64,000 nucleotides of DNA from Nectonema munidae (taxonomy: Eukaryota; Nematomorpha; Nectonematoida; Nectonematidae), in NCBI GenBank assembly GCA_030549495.1, contig JAUIRK010000889.1:498501-562500 (forward strand), written 5' to 3'. The position numbers and the translations under genes are program-made. Below, piece after piece: positions 42,031-51,728 of the stretch. Numbering within the stretch: position 1 is the first letter of the stretch; the number at the start of each line of letters is the position of its first letter. The notes under the pieces are model-generated. The model did not search any database, was not told where the DNA came from, and was given only the letters and a program-made list of their open reading frames with translations.

Positions 42031-43399
42031 GGTTCACAGTGACTTTTTTAAATGTTTTTTGACTTTATAAACTTTTACTCGCTTTGGAAGATCTTTGAAA
42101 TTTTTTAAAGGATTCACATTTTTTTTCATATTTTCTTTATTTTATTTCAGCTTTTTATTCAACAACAAAAATAAAAAGAAATTTATGACGAAAATTAAAA
42201 CATAAACATTAAAAAATAGTAAATAAAAGTGTACATTCAATTTATGAATGATAATTACTAAATAAACATGAACCAATCATTGGAAATATTTTAATTTTTC
42301 GTTTTATAAAAACAGTTTTATACAAATTAAATTTTTCACTTTACAGACCTAAAAAATCCAATAAACAGAAGAAAATATACTTCACACTAGTTTAAAATTG
42401 ATTGACAGTAACTTTTTGTTCTTTTTAAAAATATTGTTTTTATTGACTTTTGTGGCCCTAATAATAACAATCACAGTTACGTCAACTAGTCTAAAACTAC
42501 AACTTACATTTTATGTCAAAGTTAATTAATGAAATATTTTTATAATCGTATTCAATGTTTATATCCGTGCGTGCACCCAAATTTTCCATTAAACTCAACT
42601 TCCCATTCGGAAATCAATTACCTAATATTCTTTTTAACACTAATAGGGAATACATTGTTTCACATGCATTGCATGCAATACCATTTTAATGTTCACATTA
42701 TTGCTAACACTGTTGTTTTATGCTCTGGAGATGAAATTATTTTTACGAATAACTATGTATATATATATATATATTCCTCATTGTATATTTTATACATCAA
42801 AATTCAAATGTATACTGATTCGTAAAGATTTTTACGTCATGCAGTCTTGTAAAAAGTTGTCTTCGACAAAATCTGTGTATAAAAAAAGAACTTATATTGC
42901 TATTTGATTCGATATAATATACATTATATATATGTGTGTGTGGATGTATATTTATGCTTATATATATTGAAAGAGAAAACAATGTTGATTATTTTCGAGT
43001 ATTTTGAGAAAGGAAAATTCACTGTGTTTTTTTAAACTTAGAAAAGATTATGATGCTTCAATGAACTATTTTCCTTCTCTTTCATATACTTAAATTCATA
43101 AAGTAATATAATTCACTCTTTCTCTATAGGTAATTTTTTTTAATAATATTTTTTAGTTATAGAAGTAAAATAAGAAAAAATTGTTTAATATCTAGTCAAA
43201 TTTTACTTTATTTTATATTTTATACGCATTGGCAACGATTTTAGAGTAGAAAAAGTTTTCTTTTAATAAATTGTTTAAAAGGTCCTCTTAAGTGCTATCG
43301 ATTTTTTATCTGCCTCATAAAATGCACATGTATAGAATATACCTCTAATAAATGGTTTTTAAATACTTACCTCATTTCAAAATTTTGTGTGTTTATTCT
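42031..43399. other. No gene seen
   Basis: AT-rich with short (TA)n and (TG)n stretches at about 42757 and 42930; nothing recognised. Confidence 0.4.
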
Positions 43400-43990
43400 T
43401 TAAGAAGAAGAAGAAGAATTTATTGAAAAAAAACGCATATATTAATAAAATTTACAATCAGAAAATTTTTTTATTATGATAAATTGTAAATGATAGAAAG
43501 GAAAATACTGCAAAACTTCAAAAGGCCGCCTGTATGAAATCTCGCAAAATATGATAAATAAAAAATCTAAATAATGGATTAATATACATATATAGTTTGT
43601 GATATGTAAAAAATAGAAATACTAGGTTAATATATAATATATGATAGATAATTCCTTTACTATAGTTATATACAGTAATTTTATGTCTGTTGGCACGAAT
43701 AACAATGCTTTATACAACATTCTGATAAATAACTATCCAAATACAAATACTTAATTTCTTTTTTAAATTTACTAATATTCATATGTACATAGTTAAGTAA
43801 ATATTGATTTTTGTTCCAAAAATCAGAGAGTTTAAAGTTCAATGTTTGATACAACTCACTTTTTGATAATACGGAATGAGAGCAAAATTTTTGTTACGTA
43901 AATTATAATTTGTATTACTGAAAGAAAAATTTATTATTTTATCAAATATTATTGGTAACTTGTTATTAAAATTTTGAAAATGAAAACACA
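43400..43990 (-). mobile_element. LINE 3' end with (TTC)n tail
   Basis: The minus strand reads NNKLPIIFDKIINFSFSNTN, YNLRNKNFALIPYYQK, TLNSLIFGTKINIYL and ISKFKKEIKYLYLDSYLSE, the shape of a LINE reverse-transcriptase C-terminus (NLR....P, the 'W.SLP' region, FK..L). The 3' region ends in a (TTC)n tail seen on the plus strand as AAGAAGAAGAAG at 43403. Confidence 0.6.
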
Positions 43991-44096
43991 CAATCTGTAC
44001 TTATAAAGATCTTCTAGTTTAAGTAATTCCGAGTGATGAAACAGATTACTTGTATGAGATATAGAATTTACACTATACATATGCCTCTCTTTAGAT

Positions 44097-44230
44097 CAGC
44101 GTTTCCCAAAGTGGACGCCAGCCCCCCCCCCCCCCCCCAAAGGGGCGTTGAAAGCTTTTAAGGAGGCTGTAAAATAATTTTGGGCACTTGGGGGCGTTAA
44201 AAAATTAGCTAATCAAATATCTTCACATTA
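44097..44230. mobile_element. Possible hAT terminus with poly-C run
   Basis: CAGCGTTTCCCAAAGTGG is a typical hAT end, followed by C17 and GGGGCGTT motifs. No other end and no 8-bp duplication were found, so it may be a truncated copy. Confidence 0.4.
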
Positions 44231-45094
44231 AAATTTTTAGTATCTTTTATTCTTTTATAATTTTTATATAATATATTTTATGCTTTTATTTTGTGCTATA
44301 TTTATTATTGTATTTTTTGACATTTTTTTATATTTATTTTTTTTGGTATTTTTCGTTATTTCAAATGATATATTAGTTTTATTCCAATAATATTGTAAAC
44401 TCGAAAATTTATAATTAGGTTAAGAAGAACTTTTAAATTTTAGTTTCTTATAGGGTGTAGCCATGTTTTTCCGTCACAATTGGTCCTGAAAAAAAATCTG
44501 CGGAATTATCGAAGCAAAAATTCCTGCCATAATGAAATCTGACATTAGATAATTAAGTTATTTAAATATTTAAATTCATAAAATTTATGATTTAATATTT
44601 TAACAATCTTAGTTAGCATTCATGGATGTTCTCTTCTTGGATGTTCAGCTTGAAGGATAATTGAAATGATAGCGGCTTGACATGTAAAAATAAAAGATAA
44701 GCACCATTAAAGAAAAAGACAAAAATTACAAACATATTTCTTTCAAAGTTTTGTGAAGAAATTAATGGACAATGACATAAAAAACCTATAAAAGATAACA
44801 CGATTTTTAATGGATTGAAAAAATGAAAAGAATTGTTTATTGGTAAGATTATGGACAGGAGGTTAAAGAAAATGGTAGCAAAGTTAAAGAAAGCCACGAT
44901 ATAAGAAGGATATTTTTGTTTTTAAAGATGAAAAAATCGTAAAAAATGATTTAAAAGTAACCTATGAAGAAAACTATGTTTTTGAAATCTTTCTTAAATT
45001 AAAATATATAATTAAATAAAATAATAAAATATTTTATTAGAAGTACTTAAATATGCGTACAATTAATATTCAGAAACGGAAGTTCTTTTCAATA
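44231..45094. other. No gene seen
   Basis: AT-rich; an open minus-strand frame at 44613-44897 has no family resemblance. Confidence 0.35.
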
Positions 45095-45097
45095 TTT

Positions 45098-45317
45098 GAT
45101 AATCATCATTAACCAAGCACCAAAGATCGGGTTTGTTTATTGAAACTTCATCAGTTTCATCCAAACCCAGTTTGAGAATTTTGCCTCTAGGTAAGATTTG
45201 AACTGGCGTCTAGTTAGTGTTAGGCGTGAGTCTCAGCAAACTATAGACGTCATAGGCTAGTTTCGATGAATATTTTTTACTTTTCATAGAGTGCTTGGTT
45301 AGTGATGATAATGCAAT
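45098..45317 (-). mobile_element. tRNA-like element with terminal inverted repeats
   Basis: The ends TCATCATTAACCAAGCAC (left) and, inverted, TCATCACTAACCAAGCAC match at 17 of 18 positions. On the minus strand the interior contains GCCAGTTCAAATCTTAC, a pol III B box (GTTCAAATC), and an upstream D-arm-like TAGCCTATGACG. A possible 5-bp duplication ATAAT flanks it. Confidence 0.5.
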
Positions 45318-45879
45318 ATACAAAATAATCTTTATCACTTTTACCAAAAATTGTAACACTCTACTTGAAAAGTATGTTAATTTTATTGTAAAAATTCTGT
45401 TTACGTTTAAATACTTTTTAACGTCTTTTTGTGTATAGCTTTTTTGTGCTTATTGTGTTTAGAATATAAATATCTATACATAAATTTTATTCATTTACAA
45501 AGTAAATATTTTTATTGATTAAACAAGACCATTATTGTCATTGTTTATATTTTCTCTCCCAAAAGATGGTATGCATGAATTTCGTTGAAATGTATTGTAT
45601 TTTCAACAATTCAATGAATATATGTAAAATTATTGAGTTTTTCAAAAAGTTTTATGTATCCGCTTTTTTCATACATAAGATTTTGTCTTTCTTCGTGATT
45701 GCACATTTTCTTGAATTTGTAAACAAATTTTTTCCAGGGAAATATTTCATGGTCAGCTTACTCCAAATTCAATGTTATATGAATTTTTGCACAAAGAAAA
45801 ATATTGGAAAATGAGGAAAAAATATTTGTGTTTTTATTTCTTCAATTTCATTTGCTAGAAGAAAATTCAGGACAATAAA
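45318..45879. other. No gene seen
   Basis: AT-rich; nothing recognised. Confidence 0.4.
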
Positions 45880-46490
45880 AAGAATGATAAGAGGTCCATT
45901 ATACCCTTTTATCACTTCATTTTTAAACTTTAGAACAAAAACAGCGTTTTTGTTAGCAACCTTTATTCAAATTATATTCCTAGTACCGCAAGGTTCAGTT
46001 CTGGCTACCATCATATTTAGTATTTATGTGAATGATTTCTTTTCTACCACCAAAATATTCGGATCTTTATACAGATGGCTTCTTTCTTCTAGTTTGCCCT
46101 TTCTTGTATCAAGACCAATAATAATCCTTTTGACATTGAGATTTTTAACACAAATTTGAATATGATATGTAATTGGTGTACAAAAAATAATTTATTATAA
46201 ATAAGATTAAATCTAAGTCAATGATTATGTGCTGAAACATTTGTTACGTTGTGAATTCTTGTGGCAAACAAACTTTGATGTATATAACTTTAATTTGTTA
46301 GGTATGGTCATATCTTTAGATCCTTATTTTAAGTTTTTTGTCTTTAGATTTACCATCTTACTCAAAATCAATTTTAATATGAAAGGTCTTTTCAATTATG
46401 TTTTAGACAAATTTAATTATTTTGGTTCAATTTTTTCTTGTAAAAATAATTTTTTACTAATAAAATATATATTTAAATATTAAAATCACT
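45880..46490 (+). mobile_element. LINE reverse-transcriptase fragment (palm and thumb)
   Basis: It reads FLVPQGSVLATIIFSIYVND (the VPQGSVLGP.LF..Y.ND motif), then in shifted frame IEIFNTNLNMICNWCTKNNL (the L..L..WC..N.L motif) and KSKSMIM (the K.K.M motif). A (TTC)n tract on this strand at 46970-46992 may mark its 3' end. If so, it belongs to the same family as the inverted copy at 43.4-44.0 kb. Confidence 0.75.
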
Positions 46491-47127
46491 ATATCAAGGG
46501 TTAATATAAAATTAAACAATTTTGTGGAAATCTATCCTACTTGTGGTTCTAAGGATAATGAATTCTAATGACAACAACAATATTATACTTTTCATAAAGT
46601 AATTATTACTATACGTGTAATCGTATAATTTAGTAGTGTTTTCATTATATTTTATTTAATCAAGTGTGCTGTACAAAAATTGACTTATGAGTATTTAATT
46701 GATTTGCTATAATTGATTTGTTATAAATGTGCAATATTTTACAGATCATTTACTTTCAATTGAAAATGAAATGTGTGTGTGTGCTTAAATCTAAAATTCT
46801 ATTTCGAATTAAGTATTTGTATAGCAAAATGTAGGCACTGAATTCAATGATTTTCCTTTTTTAAATCGTAGTGAAAGTATAATTATGTTTCCTTTAGACT
46901 CATTTATTAAATTATAGCATAGCATTTTATTTAGATTTACCTTATTATGCCCTTAAAATATTATTATTCTTCTTCTTCTTCTTTTTCATCTTCTTATGCC
47001 CAATATTGCGAGTGAATGAAAAATATATAATAAATTTTAATATGGGATGTATTTGTTTTTGTCTCCTTTACATATTATCTGTATATTATATGACATCGAT
47101 TACTATTTCAGTTTACATTACTCTGAT
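46491..47127. other. Possible LINE 3' region
   Basis: AT-rich, ending around the (TTC)n tract at 46970-46992. No gene recognised. Confidence 0.35.
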
Positions 47128-48045
47128 GAGAGAGAGAGAGTTTATTTATTTAGCAAGTTAACAAATAAAAAAAAACATTAACATTGCACAAGTATTTCAA
47201 GGGCTTGAAAAAGCCGTAGTAGAAATACCTTAATAAATTAATTTGATTTAAATAAGATAATAAAGATAAATAAAAATGCCACAAGATTTATGATGGTGGA
47301 TTGGGACTCCCGGGAATTCGGAAAAGAAAAAAAAGCTCTTTTGGTCGATTATCTCCAGTGTAAGTAGAGATTACGATTTGACGAAAAGGAAGAATGCAAG
47401 GAAAAACTGAAGGATGTTAGCAGCAGACTATGATTGAAGGAACATGATATGAAGGGAAACAAATATATATATATATAAATATAAACTCATTTGGTACTAT
47501 GAGATATAATATGTAAGATCATGTTAAAACATAATCAAATAAGCAATATGTCATTAAAGTTAATAAAATTGTTTTATAAAGTGTTTTAGAGGTATGTACA
47601 TATATAAGTAATTTAAAAATTACTACAAATATAACAGTTTAATATAGTACAGCAATCTTCATAATTAGAAATAAAGTGTAAAGTTAATTTATGTTTTAAA
47701 GTTTGAAGGGAGCAATCTAATTCTAGGAAAGAGTTAAGGAAAGTGTTCCATATTTTGATTAACCTAAACTTCAAAGATTTTTGAGAAGATTTTAGACTAT
47801 AGAATGGTATTTTCATGTTGATGGTTGTTGAATAAAGAAATAGTTCAAAATAAAAATAACATCTAGACCGTCTATATACTTCGAAGAGACCAACTTGTAC
47901 TATAACATCTACCAGACTACTTAGATTGGATCGAATTCAAGAGAACAAAATAGGTGTTAACCGATCATTTAAAGCGAAACATTTCTTTACGAATTTTAAT
48001 TTTAATTAAAAAAAAAATGTTCCTTATTTATACGAGGAAATATGG
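47128..48045 (-). mobile_element. LINE 3' end (minus strand) with (CT)n tail
   Basis: The minus strand reads FVKKCFALNDRLTPI, VGLFEVYRRSRC, then MKIPFYSLKSSQKSLKFRLI, KIWNTFLNSFLELDCSLQTL and KHKLTLHF, a LINE C-terminus (IWN.....F). The 3' region ends in GAGAGAGAGAG on the plus strand at 47128. Its upstream part pairs with an inverted copy at 48535-48835. Confidence 0.6.
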
Positions 48046-48534
48046 TAAACTTTTCATCTATTAAATTAAAATAAGTTTTTTAATTTTTAAAGAATATTAA
48101 CATTTTTCTTCAGTACTTTAGAAAGATTTATTTTCTGAAATGTATTGGTTTTAAATATACAAACATTGGAAAAAAGAAAGCCAGTAGAAAATGGGCAGTG
48201 GGTCATCATGACTTATCCATAGTGTTATGCTTTATGTCAAAAAAACCTTTAAAATTGATAAAGTAACTTAAAAGAACAGTATGTGTTTTAATTTGATAAA
48301 AAATTATTCTAAACTATTTATTCAAAGAATATAAGTAATAGAAGAGAAAAAAATTAAAAAAATGCTATATAACCTTTTTTATATGGTTTCCTTCACACAT
48401 GTAGTTATTTGTAATTAATTCTTATTATTAGTAAATTATATTACTCATTATTATCTTGATAATTTTATTTTACGGTGTGTAATATATCATATATGTGTCT
48501 ACGTTATAAAATACTTGAAGAAGTTTGCATTCAT

Positions 48535-48835
48535 TTGAAAGTTTACTTTATGTATCATAGTTCTTCGTATAAACAAGATGCCTTTTTTGAATGTAAATTA
48601 GAATTCGTAAAGAAATGTTTAGCTTGTTTAATAACACATTTTGGGTTATTATTCCTGTAGAACTCTGTTAATACGCAGATAAACTCGAATTTTCAATGGA
48701 ATTCAAAGGAAAACTAAATGATCGGTTAACACTGCATTGGTTCAGAAACTTAATCTAAGTAGTCTGGTCTGATTTGATCCGTATAGATGTTATATTGCAC
48801 TTTGGTCCCTTTAAACTATAGATGGTGTATAACGT
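48535..48835 (+). repeat. Inverted partner of the 47.9-kb LINE segment
   Basis: The plus strand shares AAACATTTCTTTACGAAT (inverse), GATCGGTTAACAC and AAGTAGTCTGG, GATGTTATA with the minus strand of 47860-48045, in the same order. The partner has about 100 bp more in the middle. The two face each other across about 500 bp. Confidence 0.65.
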
Positions 48836-49434
48836 ACTGTTTCGCACAGACTTTTATGAGCTCTAACTGTATCATGTACATGTACATGTATCCCACTAAC
48901 ATTTTGAGGAGATGTGTCACACAACTGCTTGAAGAAATTCCCATTAAAGGAGACGATTAGGCTTAAAAATTCGGTTTCTCAAAGATTCAAGTAATAAAGG
49001 TTGATATTCCTAGCATCGAGTTCACAAAAGGGGAAAGAAAATGGAGCATCTAATCATTTTATAAGGCACAATGACCCGCTTGGACTATACTGAGATTCAA
49101 AATGAAAAATAGAGAAGTAATAAAGTTCTAAATGTGGAAAAAACGATTTCCTGTTTGCTTCAAATTACAATATACTATTATCATATACCCCTTCTCTATT
49201 CTTTGCTCTGGATATGTATCTCTTTATCTATGTGTATGCGTATGTGTTTTAGTGTATCATAACACAGCCCTACATTAAAATTTTTTTTTTATGTTGTCTG
49301 AAATATTCGAACAAATTTTGGATATTTTTTATATGTTGAATTCAAAAATTAAGTTTATTTAATCTGATTAGCTCTTGATTTTTGACAATTTTTTTTTGAT
49401 TTTTGGTTTTAGCCTCATTTTTTATTTTGATAGT
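48836..49434. other. No gene seen
   Basis: AT-rich. A segment at 49264-49330 (CACAGCCCTACATT, then ATGTTGTCTGAAATATTCG) lies downstream of the minus-strand gene that follows and may be part of its element. Confidence 0.4.
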
Positions 49435-51053
49435 CTAATATAATATAATAAGATATAAAAATTGAATACATATCATTATTAAATAAAAAAAATACAAAAA
49501 AACAAAAAATTTATTTAAAAAAGATCTTTTGATAGATTTTCTTTTATGTATATGCCCAATATTGTCTCTCTTCAGACACCAACAGTAGTCTGCAAGCATG
49601 TTTATGTTCCATAAACCTTGGTACCTTTCTTCCATTACTTTGATGTCCTGATGGAAGCGCTCACCTTGTTCCTCAATATAATCACCACAATTTTGAGGAA
49701 AGAATTCAAGGTGAGAGTCCAAAAATGAATTTTGAGAGACATTCTGACCTCAAGTGACTTATAATTTTAAAGTAGTTCTGCAACAATATTTTTGTAGTCT
49801 GTGCTACGATTGTTACCAAGGAAGTTTTCGGTAAGGGATTTGAATGAATTCCATGCTTTTTTTTCTTTGTCATTCATACACATTTCAAATCTTTTATCCT
49901 TCATAAGTTCTCTTATCCCTGGACCATCAAAAATTCCTGCTTTTTTCTTGGCGTTACTTAACATAGGGAATTTTTTCCTAAGAAATACAAAAGATTCGCT
50001 TTCATCATCTAAAGCTTTGACAAAGTTTTTCATGAGTCCCAGTTTGATGTGTAGAGGAGGTAGCAAACTTTTGTCTACCGGAACAATAGGGTTGGATATA
50101 ACATTATGATTTTCCTTCTTCAATTCTACTTTTGGTGGCCATTCTTTTACCCACAATCTTAAAAAAAAATATATATAATTTTGTTAAAAAAAATTTTTTA
50201 CCTTTAAATCTCCACAAATCAGCCACTGATGCTCTTTATATTTTAAAGCTGAAAGAATGTACTTTATGTCGTCAAAGTTTTCTTTGATGCTCACTGAATG
50301 TGCAAGAGGAATAGAAGCAAAACTATTTCCGATGTTTAGCAAAACAGCTTTGAAACTCTTAAGAGAAGAATCTAGGAACAATCTCCAATCTTTTGAATTG
50401 TATTTCACTCCTAAAGTTTGAATAAGTTTTTCTACGTTTGTGCAATACACAAATGATGAGTTGCTGTTGTAGGCAAAAAATTTTCTAAACTCTTTTTCTC
50501 TCTCTCTGAACCAAGCAAATTTAGTTTTCGGAGCCAACAAATTGTTTTCTTTTAATCTGGATCCCAATATTTGAGCAGATTCTTTGGAGAGAGCTAAATC
50601 TCTGGCCACTGTCAAAATCATCCTCATTTGAACTTGAACAATCAATTATATTTAAGGACCGAGGTAGTACAAGCACATCTGAACTATGGCAAACAGGTTT
50701 TATTGCACAATTCACAACTGGATAAATAACTGACTTTTTTTCTTTTTGTTAATACCTTTCAAATTTGTTAAACAAAAATAACAATCTTCGAAATGTTCTC
50801 TGTTCCCGCCAAACCATTGGTATGCCAAATGGCAACACATTTTGTTTTCCATCAACCCATTTTCTCAAGCTTTCAACACATGTTCGTCAGCTGATATCAG
50901 GTGCAAATGCCTTATCCTGGTCACCCAGCTTAACACCAAAATATGCATATTTTTTTTAACAAACTTAGTAATTTTTGACACTTGGTCTGGAAAAGTTACT
51001 TTTTCGCAAATATAACAGAACCGGTTTGGATCTTTTAGACACTTTCTATTCAT
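49435..51053 (-). pseudogene. LPPLHIKLGLM-family gene, copy A (uncharacterised multicopy family), broken
   Basis: The start is MNRKCLKDPNRFCYICEKVTF, with a CxxC pair. Then come, in several frames, ALSKESAQILGSRLKENNLL, FVYCTNVEKLIQTLGVKYN, KDWRLFLDSSLKSFKAVLLN, HQWLICGDLKV, LLPPLHIKLGLMKNFVKAL, FDGPGIRELMKDKRFE, GERFHQDIKVMEERYQG and LADYCWCLKRD. I know these motifs from many uncharacterised, high-copy proteins of about 500 residues in invertebrate genomes. The function is not established. The Asp in LFLDSS, the Asp in CGDLK and the Glu/His/Asp cluster in GERFHQD are spaced as in an RNase-H-like fold (inference). The frame is interrupted a few times. The Cys-rich segment normally after GDLKV is replaced by a 45-bp AT-rich GT...AG stretch. 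Not recognised as viral. Confidence 0.8.
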
Positions 51054-51059
51054 TTATAT

Positions 51060-51598
51060 TTAATTCTAAAATAAAAATAATGTTATTATTTCCCAAAAAA
51101 GCTAAAAAAACAATATTTTTAAATAGCTAAAACAAAAAAACGAAAAAAACTAATAAATTATATATCATTGAATTACGAAAAAAGTAGAACTAATCAAACC
51201 AAATGAGTTACCATCAAAATTTGACCCAATAGTATAGAAAACTCTGACAACAAATTTGATGCACACCAGTGAGAGAGATATAGCCATATCTCGATTAGGA
51301 ATGGAACTATAAGAAAATTAGATCAATACCAAACCCTATCACACCTTGATTTGATGAAGGCTAAGGTTTTACTTAGGATCAAAGATTGAACATAAAGAAA
51401 AGAAAAATAATTAATATTAGAAGAAGATATGGGTCCTCTAAAATTATTATGCTTACTGGGCAATAGTTCGATTTGCCCTATACGCTGGCCCTGCAAAATG
51501 TAATGGACCTCTTCATGAGGTAATCGCTAGATTTTCCCCTGGCATATTTTGCTATCAGTGGTCTGGAAAGACCATGCGGGAGATAGCTTGCCAGACCT
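51060..51598. other. No gene seen; possible upstream part of the copy A element
   Basis: The part 51215-51310 (ACTCTGACAACAAATTTG, then GATATAGCCATATCTCG) is GC-richer and could belong to the element carrying copy A. The block at 51440-51600 (GGACCTCTTCATGAGG, GTCTGGAAAGACCATGC) is also GC-richer and unclassified. Confidence 0.35.
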
Positions 51599-51728
51599 AT
51601 GTTTTAAAACATTGATACTTTAATTTTGTTGTCTCCGGCAATTTAGTAAAAACAAATAGAGTTTTATTCAAATATACATAACAATCATGCTGGAGAGAAC
51701 AAAATTAAAGTATCAATGTTTAAAAATA
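51599..51728. repeat. Hairpin with 40-bp arms
   Basis: The arms share ACATTGATACTTTAATTTTG and TCTCC(G/A)GCA in inverse orientation (about 38 of 41 positions) around a loop of about 48 bp. It is a small foldback element or the core of one. Confidence 0.75.

Noticed and set aside
44613-44897. 94-codon open frame on the minus strand
   Set aside because: Low-complexity, Phe/Ile/Leu-rich composition as expected of AT-rich non-coding DNA, with no family resemblance.
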